Shown: positions 1 through 9,468, numbered from the stretch's first letter. The stretch is DNA of 64,000 nt from Bryobacterales bacterium (GCA_003163855.1 PLRJ01000159.1:107255-171254), one strand, 5' to 3'. Notes: generated by a model from the sequence alone, not told the origin. Numbers and translations: made by a program.

Positions 1-44
1 AGAGTCGGCGGAAGCGTGCACATGCGAGCACAGGAGAAAAGTTT

Positions 45-281
45 ATGGCATCGGTAGCAGAAAAAGTAAAACAGATCATTGTCGAACAGCTTGGTGTCGA
101 CGAAGCGCAGGTTGAGCCTAGCGCATCTTTCGTCGACGATCTTGGTGCCGACTCTCTTGACATCGTGGAATTGGTAATGGCGTTTGAAGAGGCGTTCGAT
201 CTGGACATTCCGGACGAAGACGCCGAAAAGATTAAGACAGTAAAAGACGCGATCGACTACATCGAATCTAAGAAAAAGTAG
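45..281 (+). CDS. acpP: Acyl carrier protein
   Basis: 78 aa; [16 protein letters not shown] phosphopantetheine-attachment motif; directly upstream of fabF. Confidence 0.97.
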   Translation: MASVAEKVKQIIVEQLGVDEAQVEPSASFVDDLGADSLDIVELVMAFEEAFDLDIPDEDAEKIKTVKDAIDYIESKKK

Positions 282-420
282 TAATCAGTCGCAGTATTTT
301 CCCTGACGCGTGATTCGCCTCTTGGCCGACACAAGCAAGCACTAGCCAAGGCTGCTCGGCCTCCTCTAGAGTTTCCGTGCCGTGCTTTGCTGGGCGATTA
401 TTTAAATGGATAGGTAGGAG

Positions 421-1671
421 ATGGCGCAGCGCAGAGTAGTGGTTACTGGAGTCGGCCTATTGTGTTCAGTAGGCACCGGAACCGAGCAGACGTGGGCGGC
501 GGTGTTGAAGGCGCAGAGCGGTATCGGCCCCATCACCCAGTTCGACGCAGCACAATTTGATGCCCGGATCGCCGGCGAGGTGAAGGACTTCAACCCGCAT
601 CTATACGTCGAAAAAAAAGAAGTCAAGAAGATGGGACGGTTTATTCAGTTCGCCATGGCGGCGAGTAGTTTTGCCGTTGAATCGTCGGGTTTGCATCTTC
701 CAGATGAAGCTGACGCGGAAAATGTCGGGGTCTATATTGGCAGCGGCATAGGCGCTTTCGAAATCATTGAGCGTGAGCACCGTACACTTTTGGAGCGTGG
801 TCCCAGCCGTATTTCGCCGTTCTTCATCCCGTCCGTCATCGTCAATCTGGCCAGCGGCTACGTGTCCATTAAATACGGCGCCAAGGGTCCGAATTCGGCC
901 ACGGCAACGGCCTGCACCACCAGTGCCCACTCTATAGGCGACTCCTTCCGCCTCATTCAACGCGGCGATGCCGACGTGATGATCTGCGGCGGCAGCGAAG
1001 CCTGCATCACGCCCATGGGCATCGGCGGATTTGCCGCCATGCGTGCGCTTTCCACGCGCAACGACGAACCGGAACGCGCCTCCCGTCCCTGGGATAAGGA
1101 CCGCGATGGTTTTGTGGTCGGCGAAGGCTCAGGCATCCTGGTGCTTGAGGAACTGGAGCATGCCAAAAAGCGAAACGCGCCCATCTATGCCGAGATTGTC
1201 GGCTACGGCATGAGTTCCGATGCGCATCACATTACCGCGCCTCCCGAAGACGGCAATGGGGGTTATCGAGTAATGCGCAACGCCATGCGCGACGCCGGTA
1301 TCGATCCGACGCAGGTGCAATATGTCAATGCGCACGGCACCTCCACCGGGTTGGGCGACCGAGCCGAAACCCTGGCTATCAAACGAGCCTTCGGCGACCA
1401 TGTCAACAAACTGGCTGTGAGTTCCACCAAGTCGATGACCGGCCATCTTTTAGGCGGAGCCGGCGGGTTGGAGGCTGGCATATGCGTGCTGGCTATTCGC
1501 GATCAGATTGCACCTCCGACGATTAACTACGACACGCCCGATCCCGAATGCGATCTTGATTATGTGCCCAACGTGGCGCGCAAAATGCCTATTGAGTATG
1601 CGCTTTCCAACAGCTTCGGCTTCGGCGGTACGAATGGGTGCTTGATCTTCAAGAGGTACGAAGAGAAGTAG
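421..1671 (+). CDS. fabF: 3-oxoacyl-ACP synthase II (KAS II)
   Basis: 416 aa; TACTTSAHSIGD active-site Cys region, NAHGTSTGLGD and SFGFGGTN motifs. Confidence 0.97.
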   Translation: MAQRRVVVTGVGLLCSVGTGTEQTWAAVLKAQSGIGPITQFDAAQFDARIAGEVKDFNPHLYVEKKEVKKMGRFIQFAMAASSFAVESSGLHLPDEADAENVGVYIGSGIGAFEIIEREHRTLLERGPSRISPFFIPSVIVNLASGYVSIKYGAKGPNSATATACTTSAHSIGDSFRLIQRGDADVMICGGSEACITPMGIGGFAAMRALSTRNDEPERASRPWDKDRDGFVVGEGSGILVLEELEHAKKRNAPIYAEIVGYGMSSDAHHITAPPEDGNGGYRVMRNAMRDAGIDPTQVQYVNAHGTSTGLGDRAETLAIKRAFGDHVNKLAVSSTKSMTGHLLGGAGGLEAGICVLAIRDQIAPPTINYDTPDPECDLDYVPNVARKMPIEYALSNSFGFGGTNGCLIFKRYEEK

Positions 1672-1676
1672 CGGCA

Positions 1677-2222
1677 ATGCGCAGCTACAGCTTTGAAGAA
1701 TATCTGGAGCTTGAACGCGAGGCCGACTTCAGAAGCGAATACCGTGCGGGCCAGATCGTCCCAATGGCGAGCGGAACGGCGAGACACTCGGAGCTGTCTG
1801 CACGGATGATAGCCCTACTTGTGCAAACCAAGAGACGCCACGTGTTTAATTGCAACCTCCGGCTGTACATCGAAGACTACAACGAATGCACTTACGCCGA
1901 CGCAATGCTCATCTGCGGTAAGGTGCGGTACTGGAAAGGTCAGAATGATGTCGTCACCAACCCGACTGCGGTGGTAGAAGTATTGTCACCATCGACCGAG
2001 AAGTACGACCGAACGACCAAGCGCGGCTACTACAGTAGCGTTCCTTCCATGGAACATATTTTGGTGGTGTGGCAGGATCGCGTTCGTGTGGAATGTTCGA
2101 CTCGGCAAGACGCCAGCACCTGGATTACGAAGCAGTACGATAGTGAATCGGATGTTCTGCCTTTGGGGTTTAAAGTGGCGGAGATTTACGAAGGAATCTT
2201 GACGCAACAAGAAGGTTTGTGA
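1677..2222 (+). CDS. Uma2 family (DUF820) endonuclease-like protein
   Basis: MRSYSFEEYLELE..; YADAMLICG, PTAVVEVLSPSTEKYDRTTKRGYY typical of the Uma2 family; start trimmed from the ORF-track start because fabF stops at 1671. Confidence 0.85.
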   Translation: MRSYSFEEYLELEREADFRSEYRAGQIVPMASGTARHSELSARMIALLVQTKRRHVFNCNLRLYIEDYNECTYADAMLICGKVRYWKGQNDVVTNPTAVVEVLSPSTEKYDRTTKRGYYSSVPSMEHILVVWQDRVRVECSTRQDASTWITKQYDSESDVLPLGFKVAEIYEGILTQQEGL

Positions 2223-2267
2223 AAAACCGCGCCGCCGCTTGCTGCGACTCACTGGCATACTGGATGC

Positions 2268-2564
2268 ATGGCGGAACAAATCATTCCGAACAACGGCGAT
2301 CCCCGAGTCGATGCGGCACTATCGCGCATTCGCGGGAAGTTCACCGATCTGGAAGATGCACTGGCCGTGCAGGCCCACCTTGAAAAAGGTCTGGCCGAGC
2401 AAAGCAAGTTGCCAGCCCGACGCCTGGCTGATTTGATTTCCAGCCTTGAAGCCGAGTCGACAGAGCGCCGCGCCAAAGATGCCGTGCTGGATGCCCGCGT
2501 GGACAAGCTTGTTTCTTCAATCGGCGAACTGATCTCGAGAATTCCGCCCGCCGCGCTCAGATAG
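2268..2564 (+). CDS. Hypothetical protein, predicted alpha-helical
   Basis: Complete 98-aa ORF, no strong competitor. Confidence 0.5.
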   Translation: MAEQIIPNNGDPRVDAALSRIRGKFTDLEDALAVQAHLEKGLAEQSKLPARRLADLISSLEAESTERRAKDAVLDARVDKLVSSIGELISRIPPAALR

Positions 2565-2584
2565 TTTCCTGCCCCGGTTGCACC

Positions 2585-2980
2585 ATGGTTGGTTGCGTCG
2601 TTGTGTTGTTAATTGCACTGGCAATATCTTTCATCTTCTTGGGCATCGGCAAGACCGCCATGATAGCGATGTTTTTAATAGCCCTGTTCGCCGCGCTACT
2701 CATTGCAGGGCGCAGGGCCAAGGCTCGGCGTCAGGCATCCATGGCGGATGGAAGTTACGGGCGCAGGTTTGTATACGTTCAAGACGACGGCATGGCGAGG
2801 GAACTCACGGCGACCGAACTCGACTACCTGAATACCGAATTTCATGGCGCAGACGGGGATCGCCCCTATATTAAGTACAGATATTCCAGCCTAACGCCCG
2901 ACCGTCGCCTCAGGGGCTTTCTTCTTCGAAAGAAGTTACCTCGCCAAGTTGACGTGAAACCTGCTTCAAGCAAAGGGTAA
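2585..2980 (+). CDS. Hypothetical membrane protein
   Basis: 131 aa with an N-terminal hydrophobic segment (VVVLLIALAISFIFLGIG...MFLIALFAALLIAG). Confidence 0.5.
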   Translation: MVGCVVVLLIALAISFIFLGIGKTAMIAMFLIALFAALLIAGRRAKARRQASMADGSYGRRFVYVQDDGMARELTATELDYLNTEFHGADGDRPYIKYRYSSLTPDRRLRGFLLRKKLPRQVDVKPASSKG

Positions 2981-3067
2981 ATTTCGGAATGCCCTACGCC
3001 CACACCCGGTCTGGCATCATTGGAGAGTTGTCTCTGCGCACCGCTTCCTGACAACAATCAAGCAAAA

Positions 3068-3331
3068 ATGCTCTTCCTAATCTTCCTCTGGGCGCTTTGG
3101 GGCGCCGTCATCGATTTCCGCTACCAGAAAAACGGCGGAACAAAACCAACCAAACGCGCATGGTTCATTCTCTCCATCGCCGTCGCAGCCGCAGTCGCCC
3201 GCGTTCTCGTACTGTGGTTTGGTGGCGCTCCGCCGTTGAATGTGCGTGATCAGGCCTGCGCCCTCGGTATGGCCATCGTCATTGTGTGGGAGTTCAGCCG
3301 CTGGCAGGTGCGCTTCAGCCGCGCTACTTAA
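3068..3331 (+). CDS. Hypothetical membrane protein
   Basis: MLFLIFLWALWGAVIDF... three hydrophobic segments; start trimmed from the ORF-track start. Confidence 0.5.
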   Translation: MLFLIFLWALWGAVIDFRYQKNGGTKPTKRAWFILSIAVAAAVARVLVLWFGGAPPLNVRDQACALGMAIVIVWEFSRWQVRFSRAT

Positions 3332-4292
3332 ACTTCTTCGCGTACTCTTCGTACATATCCGCGATATTCTTCTTCGGAACATCCCCCGGATGAATCACCA
3401 CCCGGTAGCGAAACCTTAATGAATCGCCCGCCTTTAACGATTTGCCACCTGCCTCCGCCGCTTTCGGATCGAATTCCTTCAGCCCAAACGGATTCACCGC
3501 AAACAAACCGTAATCGCGCGAATGCCAGCGCGGCGGATGGTTGAAATTAGCCGGACAATCGAAAATCACGATCCCAACTTTTTGGCCATCTACCGTGCCG
3601 TCGTAATCCACCCAATCGGCCCGCTTGCCCCACACATTCTTTTCCGTCTGCGCGCCTTCTGAATTGGTCATAATGCCGCCCTTTTTTCCGGTCATGCTGT
3701 CCGCCAGGCGAATCGCGAAAAAGCCTTCTTTGGTGTCGCCAAACTTCACGTCTGTCTTGGCGGTAAGCGTAAAGTCAACATCCACCATCCGCAATGCGCT
3801 GTCCGCATAGAACGTCATGGTGCGGTCTTCCACCAGCATCACGCCGCGTTCAGGCGCCTGCCAGTTGAAGCTCGCGTTCACGCTGCCCGATTTCTTGCCG
3901 GGCTTTAAATCACCCAGGCTTTTGAGAACCACTCTGCCTTTTACTTTCGGGTTCTCACCGCTCGGCTTCGATTCCGCTTCCACTTCCCAGAAGTTCACGT
4001 CGCTGATGTCGCCGAATCCGACGAACATGCCCTTGTGGTGCGGATGATCTCTCGATTCGCCTTCCACAATTTCCATCGGCCACTTGCGCGTTACCACCAG
4101 TCCGTCGGCCGTCCGCAGCGGCGCCACAAAAGGCTTGGCGTACGCTGCTCCGTAATAGAAGTTCGAGAACGGCTTGCCGTTGATGGTAATTTCCACATGA
4201 TCGCCATCCACATTCTTCAATTCGACCTGAGCCTGGACAGGAGATGCGCTCAGCAGACAAAGCGCAAACGGGGCTAACACTGCCAATTTCAT
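3324..4292 (-). CDS. PmoA-related (DUF6807) family secreted protein
   Basis: Signal peptide MKLAVLAPFALCLLSASPVQAQ; RDHPHHKGMFVGFGDI and HPPRWHSRDYGLFAVNPFG characteristic of the family. Confidence 0.8.
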   Translation of the reverse strand: MKLAVLAPFALCLLSASPVQAQVELKNVDGDHVEITINGKPFSNFYYGAAYAKPFVAPLRTADGLVVTRKWPMEIVEGESRDHPHHKGMFVGFGDISDVNFWEVEAESKPSGENPKVKGRVVLKSLGDLKPGKKSGSVNASFNWQAPERGVMLVEDRTMTFYADSALRMVDVDFTLTAKTDVKFGDTKEGFFAIRLADSMTGKKGGIMTNSEGAQTEKNVWGKRADWVDYDGTVDGQKVGIVIFDCPANFNHPPRWHSRDYGLFAVNPFGLKEFDPKAAEAGGKSLKAGDSLRFRYRVVIHPGDVPKKNIADMYEEYAKKFK

Positions 4293-4387
4293 AGATTCCT
4301 CTGCATGATATCCAAATAGGCCCTGCATCGTCTCATCTTCAGACCCTGGGATATCATGGAGGCTAAAAGGAATGGGAGGAGCTTAGT

Positions 4388-4894
4388 ATGGGACCGATTG
4401 GCGTGCAGGAGATGATCTTTATCTTCATCCTTGCGCTACTTATGTTCGGACCCAAGAAGCTGCCGGAACTGGCGCGCATGCTGGGCAAAGGCCTCAGCGA
4501 ATTCAGGCGCGCCAAGAACGAGCTTCAGTCTACCTTCCAAACTCACATGCAGGAGTTGGAGCGGGAGGCCCGCATGGAAGACGCAAAGAAGAGCGCGGCT
4601 TCCTCGCCCATGATCACTCCTCCGGCCAACCCCTACTCGTACGCAGCGGACGAGTACGGACAGGCCTCAGCTGGTTACGGTTATTCCTCCAGCGACAGTT
4701 CCAGCTACCCTTCTGAGCCGCCTGTGGAAGCGCACGCTGCGCAAACCCACGAAATAGAATCTGCGGCTCCTGCTGCCCCCATCGAGCCGGTGAATGGTTC
4801 TGTGCCGCGAACGAATGGCGTGCAATCCCTCTCCGCTTCCGCCCACTCCGCCGCAACGCACTCGTCTGAAGCCAAGGAAGAGCACCCCGCTTAG
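4388..4894 (+). CDS. tatA: Twin-arginine translocase subunit TatA/TatB with a long Ser/Pro/Ala-rich tail
   Basis: MGPIGVQEMIFIFILALLMFGPKKLPELARMLGKGLSEFRRA; followed by tatC. Confidence 0.9.
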   Translation: MGPIGVQEMIFIFILALLMFGPKKLPELARMLGKGLSEFRRAKNELQSTFQTHMQELEREARMEDAKKSAASSPMITPPANPYSYAADEYGQASAGYGYSSSDSSSYPSEPPVEAHAAQTHEIESAAPAAPIEPVNGSVPRTNGVQSLSASAHSAATHSSEAKEEHPA

Positions 4895-4904
4895 TTGCTG
4901 ACTA

Positions 4905-6017
4905 TTGATGCCCGACGATAAACCCGAGCAAGGCGCTCCAGAAGCCGAGGCTACTGAAAGCCCCGTTTATAACAGCGAGTCGCAGCCTTATCTCAGCGCG
5001 CCTGAATTAGCTCCAGAACCGCCGCCGGTTGTCCCTCAAACAATTCCCAGTTCTGTACCCGCCGTTTTCTCACCCCCGCCCGCGCCACCCCCTCCGCCCA
5101 GAACTCCGCCGGAAGAAGATGAAGACGAGACTCCAGAAGAGAAAGGCATGCTCCGCATGTCGTTCATGGGCCACCTGGAGGAACTGCGCACACGCCTGCT
5201 TCGCGCCATTATCGGCGTGGTGCTGGCATTCGTCTTAAGCATCACGTTTTGTAAGCCGCTATGGAATATCATTTCGGCGCCTGCCGTACAGGCATTGAAG
5301 AATCTGGATATAAATCCGCCTAGACTTGTTTACCTCACGCCGATGGAGGGCTTCAATGTCATCTACATCAAGTTGCCATTACTGGTGGCGATCTTCCTCG
5401 GATCGCCGTGGGTGCTCTACCAGGTCTGGGCCTTCATTTCTCCCGGTCTCTACAAGCGTGAAAAGCGTTGGGCCGTGCCGTTTGTGGCGTCCACTGCGGG
5501 TCTTTTCATCAGCGGCGGCCTCTTCGCCTACTTTGTCGCTTTCCGCTTCGGGCTGGAGTTCTTGCTGGGCATCGGGCGCGACATTAACGTGTCACCTATG
5601 GTTTCCATCGACACCTATTTCGATCTTTTCGTCAACGTAACCCTAGGCGTCGGTCTGGTATTTGAGATGCCGGTGATCATCTTCTTCCTGACTCTGCTGC
5701 GGTTGGCCTCTCCGCGTTTCCTGCTGCGCCATTCCCGTTACGCCATTCTCGCTATCACCATCATTGCCGCCATCGTCACGCCCACGCCTGACGTCTTCAA
5801 CATGATGATCTTTGCCGTTCCCATGGTGCTGCTGTTCTTTGTCGGCGTGTTCCTAAGCTATCTGCTGGTCCTGAAACGCGAAGGCAAGAGCTTCCCGTGG
5901 ACCAAGGTCCTGCTGGTGGTGCTTGGAATGATCTTACTGATGGCCGGAGTAGTGGCGATTCTCATCTATCGCTACCACTTCCATTTTGTCCAGCACTGGC
6001 CCTTCTTGTTGCCTTAG
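4905..6017 (+). CDS. tatC: Twin-arginine translocase subunit TatC with a proline-rich N-terminal extension
   Basis: MSFMGHLEELRTRLLRAIIGV, six TM segments, AIVTPTPDVFN motif. Confidence 0.95.
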   Translation: MMPDDKPEQGAPEAEATESPVYNSESQPYLSAPELAPEPPPVVPQTIPSSVPAVFSPPPAPPPPPRTPPEEDEDETPEEKGMLRMSFMGHLEELRTRLLRAIIGVVLAFVLSITFCKPLWNIISAPAVQALKNLDINPPRLVYLTPMEGFNVIYIKLPLLVAIFLGSPWVLYQVWAFISPGLYKREKRWAVPFVASTAGLFISGGLFAYFVAFRFGLEFLLGIGRDINVSPMVSIDTYFDLFVNVTLGVGLVFEMPVIIFFLTLLRLASPRFLLRHSRYAILAITIIAAIVTPTPDVFNMMIFAVPMVLLFFVGVFLSYLLVLKREGKSFPWTKVLLVVLGMILLMAGVVAILIYRYHFHFVQHWPFLLP

Positions 6018-6024
6018 CCTTTCT

Positions 6025-6741
6025 TTACCAGTCGCGCCACAGCGCAACGCCGCCCAACAGTCCGTCGTCGTTGGGCACGCGCGTCACATTCTTAGGCAGA
6101 GAAAAATCAATCTTCACCGCGTTCCCTCCGCCAATGTAAAGGTGATCGTAGTTGAACGTCGATTCCAACTGCGCGATTGCCTTCTCGATCAACTTGTTCC
6201 AGCGCTTGCGCCCGGCCTTGGCTAAGCCCTTCTTGCCGAGGAACTCTTCGTACGTCTTGCCCTTGCGCCATGGATGATGCGCTAGTTCCAACCCCGGCGT
6301 CAGACGGCCGTTCGTATAGAGCGACGACCCGAAGCCCGTGCCCAGCGTAATCACCAGTTCCACCCCGCGGCCGTGTATAGCTCCAAATCCCTGAATGGCC
6401 GCGTCATTCATTACACGAACCGGTCTGCGCCACTTACGCGCAAGAACCTTCTCCAGTTCAAAGCCGACCCAACTTGGATTGAGGTTGTGCGCGGTCAGGG
6501 TAGCCCCGCGTTTCACTACGCCGGGAAAGCCGACCGACACTCTGTCAAAGCCCTTGTCTTTGCACTTCTGCGCCAGATCGTCCATCACCAGCAGCAGGTT
6601 CTCAGGGGTGGCCGGCTGCGGCGTCTCCACGCGCAGCCGTTCGGTTAGCGGCTTGCCTCGAGAGTCGAGCAGCATGCACTTTACGCCCGTACCACCAATG
6701 TCGAAAACTAGCGTCACAGGATTCGGCGCCTTGGTTGCCAT
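6025..6741 (-). CDS. ROK family polyphosphate glucokinase-like kinase
   Basis: VFDIGGTGVKCMLLD ATP-binding motif, VGFPGVV, VMNDAAIQGFGA, ELVITLGTGFGSS; start trimmed to MATKAPN. Confidence 0.85.
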   Translation of the reverse strand: MATKAPNPVTLVFDIGGTGVKCMLLDSRGKPLTERLRVETPQPATPENLLLVMDDLAQKCKDKGFDRVSVGFPGVVKRGATLTAHNLNPSWVGFELEKVLARKWRRPVRVMNDAAIQGFGAIHGRGVELVITLGTGFGSSLYTNGRLTPGLELAHHPWRKGKTYEEFLGKKGLAKAGRKRWNKLIEKAIAQLESTFNYDHLYIGGGNAVKIDFSLPKNVTRVPNDDGLLGGVALWRDW

Positions 6742-6968
6742 ATGCACAAATGTATCCGACCCGCTTAATGCATTCGTACGAATACGTGTGCTTACAACCG
6801 CCCTTGGCAGATTTTTCCACCTCACTAACCACTAGAGCAGTCGCCTAAAGCGTTGAAAAAGCTTGGTTCTACAGTTTGGCTAACGACTTGCTGAATTAAC
6901 AGCGAAGAGAGCCCAAGGCTCCTAAGAAGACAACAAAGCTTGTTCGTAGTTAGTGGAGGAGAAACAAA

Positions 6969-7673
6969 ATGCAACATTCACTTCGCCCTTTTTATATCGG
7001 CGCGCTCGCAGTCATTGGTCTGGCTTTGATCGGCACTTCGTTCGTGCCGCGCGTCAAGGCAGACGAATGGGACAAGATGACTGTGGTGACGGTAAATGAG
7101 CCCATCATCGCCGGCAACAAGGTGCTGCCGGCTGGCACCTATGTATGGAAACTGCTGGATTCGCAAAGCGACCGGCACATTGTGCAGATTTTTGATAAAG
7201 ATCAGACTCATTTAGAAGAAACCATCCTAGCCATCCCAAACTACCGGCTCCAGCCAACTGGTCACACGCGCTTTGCCTTCTGGGAAACTCCAGCGGGCGT
7301 TCCGAAGGCAGTTCGAGCATGGTTCTACCCTGGTGACAACTTCGGTCAAGAGTTCGCTTATCCTAAGAAGCTTGTAGCTCAGTTGGCAGCAGCAGTGCCT
7401 GCACCTGCCGTCTATCACGAACCCGCTCCGGCTCCTCAACCAGAAGCCGCGCCTGCTCCGCAACCGGAAGCTCAGCCGCAGCCTGAACCGACCCCCGCAC
7501 CTGCTCCAGTAGCGCAACCGCAACCCGAGCCTACTCCAACACCGGCGCCGGTGCAACAACCCGCACCCCAGACGCTCCCCCACACTGCCAGCCAGAGTCC
7601 GCTCATCGCCTTGTTAGGCTTAGCGTCACTTAGCTTGGCTGGATTAATGACACTGGCGACCAAGAGGTCGTAA
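6969..7673 (+). CDS. Secreted protein with Pro-rich stalk and C-terminal LPHTA sortase-type sorting signal
   Basis: Signal peptide; conserved DEWDKMTVVTVNEPI...WFYPGDNFGQEFAYPKK domain; PAPAPQPE repeats; C-term LPHTASQSPLIALLGLASLSLAGLMTLATKRS (LPxTA + TM + basic tail). Confidence 0.8.
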   Translation: MQHSLRPFYIGALAVIGLALIGTSFVPRVKADEWDKMTVVTVNEPIIAGNKVLPAGTYVWKLLDSQSDRHIVQIFDKDQTHLEETILAIPNYRLQPTGHTRFAFWETPAGVPKAVRAWFYPGDNFGQEFAYPKKLVAQLAAAVPAPAVYHEPAPAPQPEAAPAPQPEAQPQPEPTPAPAPVAQPQPEPTPTPAPVQQPAPQTLPHTASQSPLIALLGLASLSLAGLMTLATKRS

Positions 7674-7694
7674 ATCGTTATACTGGCGAGAAGC

Positions 7695-7726
7695 GGGCGG
7701 TCATCTTTCGGATGGCCGCCCTGTTT
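7695..7726 (+). terminator. Intrinsic-terminator-like hairpin between the sorting-signal protein and the VWFA gene
   Basis: GGGCGGTCATC-TTTCG-GATGGCCGCCC (11-bp stem with one T.G wobble) followed by a weak T-tract TGTTT. Confidence 0.6.
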
Positions 7727-7733
7727 GGCATAT

Positions 7734-8630
7734 ATGAAACCTCTTCTCTCGCGACGGGAACTACTGACCGCGCTAGCTGCGGTGCCGCTCCTGGCACAGG
7801 AGAAGGAACCGTTCACCATTACTGACAATGTCCGCCTGGTGCTGCTGGATGTCAGCGTCAGAAATAAAGATGGCTCTTACGTGAACGGGCTGAACAAACA
7901 AGACTTCAAGGTTCTCGACTCCGGGAAACCAACTCCTATAACAGAATTCTCGAACGCGGATGCTCCAGTCACCGTTGGGCTGATACTCGATGACAGCGGC
8001 AGCATGCGCAACAACCGTCCGGGCGTCGTGCTGGCGGGCCTGGCTTTCGCCAAAGTGAGCAATCCGCATGATGAGTTCTTTGTAGTCAACTTCAACGATC
8101 AAGTTATTCCGGGCCTGCCTCCTCATGTTTCTTTCACCGATAACATCACCGAACTGCAAAAAGCGCTCTACATGGGCGACCCGGTCGGCAAGACCAAGCT
8201 GTACGACGCCATTGCTTACGGGCTGCGGCACCTGGAAGAGGGCCATCATGAAAAACGCACGCTTATTGTTGTAAGCGACGGTGGCGACAACGCCAGCAAA
8301 GTCTCGCAAAAGGAAGTCATCAGTCTGATTGAACAGAGTAGAGCCACCATTTACACCATCGGACTAGTCGATTCCAGCGACGGCGACTTGCAGCCGCAAG
8401 TGCTCCGCCGCTTCTCTGCCATCAGCGGAGGCGAGTATTTTGAGCCCCAGAAGAGCGACGACGTCATCCAGGTGATGTACAGAATTGCAAAGGACATTCG
8501 GAATCGCTACTCGATTGGTTTTACGCCGGAGACCGGCGAGGTGGCCCGGAGCCGGCACAGCGTCAAAGTTATCGCCACGCATGACGGCGTGAAACTGAAT
8601 GTGAAAACCCGATCGTTCTACAGCGCCTAA
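7734..8630 (+). CDS. VWFA-related acidobacterial domain protein, predicted exported
   Basis: SRRELLTALAAVPLLAQ signal; MIDAS-like LILDDSGSMRNN; FTPETGEVARSRHSVKV C-terminal pattern of the VWFA-related acidobacterial family. Confidence 0.88.
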   Translation: MKPLLSRRELLTALAAVPLLAQEKEPFTITDNVRLVLLDVSVRNKDGSYVNGLNKQDFKVLDSGKPTPITEFSNADAPVTVGLILDDSGSMRNNRPGVVLAGLAFAKVSNPHDEFFVVNFNDQVIPGLPPHVSFTDNITELQKALYMGDPVGKTKLYDAIAYGLRHLEEGHHEKRTLIVVSDGGDNASKVSQKEVISLIEQSRATIYTIGLVDSSDGDLQPQVLRRFSAISGGEYFEPQKSDDVIQVMYRIAKDIRNRYSIGFTPETGEVARSRHSVKVIATHDGVKLNVKTRSFYSA

Positions 8631-8633
8631 CCA

Positions 8634-9386
8634 ATGCCAGCGACGACTCAAGCTATTTGCAAACCTGGCATCCATACCTTCAACCGTGCCCGCTTTGCTG
8701 CTCCTGTTGAGCCGGGGCGGGGGCAGGGCCTCAGCATCTTGATCGTCGTGCTGGCGCTTCTTGGCATCGGCGGCCTTGGCTACTACGCCTACACGCTGGC
8801 GGACCAAAGAATTTACCAGGCTTACGCCAACTGGTCCTTTGAACAGCAGATTGCCGGCTTCCAGCATCATGCTTTTAGCGATTATGTCCGCTTCCTGGCC
8901 GGAGCCAAAACTGAGGAAGCACCCGTCGCACCGCGGGTCGAGACCGAACTGCCGCAGCCCGCTACTGGAGCCATCATCGGACGAGTCGAAATTGGCCGGC
9001 TCCATCTTTCCGCCATCGTTCGTCAAGGCGTGGATGACGCCACACTGCGCGATTCCGTCGGCCACGTGCCTTCCACCGCGTTGCCGGGAGAAGCCGGGAA
9101 CTTCGCCATTGCCGCGCATCGCGATACCTTGTTTCGCGCCCTCAAGGACATACAAAAAGACGATTTGATCAGCTTCCAATCAGCCAAGGGCACGTACACC
9201 TATGAGGTTCAAGCCACAAAAATCGTCAAACCGACCGATGTCAGCGTACTTCGTCCTGACGGCGGCGGCCTCATTCAAGCGCCTGATGAAAATCGCAAGC
9301 TGCTAACGATGATCACCTGCTACCCGTTTTATTACGTCGGCTCGGCGCCCAAACGTTTCATCGTTGAGGCCAAACTGGTAAAATAA
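8634..9386 (+). CDS. Class D-type sortase
   Basis: IGRVEIGRLHLSAIVRQG, AAHRDTLFRALKDI (catalytic His), LLTMITCYPF (catalytic Cys), APKRFIVEA (Arg); N-terminal TM. Confidence 0.92.
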   Translation: MPATTQAICKPGIHTFNRARFAAPVEPGRGQGLSILIVVLALLGIGGLGYYAYTLADQRIYQAYANWSFEQQIAGFQHHAFSDYVRFLAGAKTEEAPVAPRVETELPQPATGAIIGRVEIGRLHLSAIVRQGVDDATLRDSVGHVPSTALPGEAGNFAIAAHRDTLFRALKDIQKDDLISFQSAKGTYTYEVQATKIVKPTDVSVLRPDGGGLIQAPDENRKLLTMITCYPFYYVGSAPKRFIVEAKLVK

Positions 9387-9393
9387 AGCCAGT

Positions 9394-9467
9394 TGGGAGA
9401 TCGTCTAATGGTAAGACTGCAGATTCTGGATCTGCGTATCGGGGTTCGAGTCCCTGTCTCCCAGCCA
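9394..9467 (+). tRNA. tRNA-Gln (anticodon CTG), CCA encoded
   Basis: Cloverleaf by eye: acceptor TGGGAGA/TCTCCCA, D-stem GTCT/AGAC, anticodon stem GCAGA/TCTGC with loop TTCTGGA, T-arm CGGGG-TTCGAGT-CCCTG, then G+CCA. Confidence 0.95.
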
Positions 9468-9468
9468 G

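Noticed and set aside
7430-7570. Short repeats encoding PAPAPQPE considered as a regulatory repeat
   Set aside because: Low-complexity Pro-rich stalk of the sorting-signal protein; ordinary for wall- or envelope-spanning regions.
8364-9179. 271-aa minus-strand ORF opposite the VWFA/sortase genes
   Set aside because: Overlaps two well-supported CDSs; no recognisable domain.
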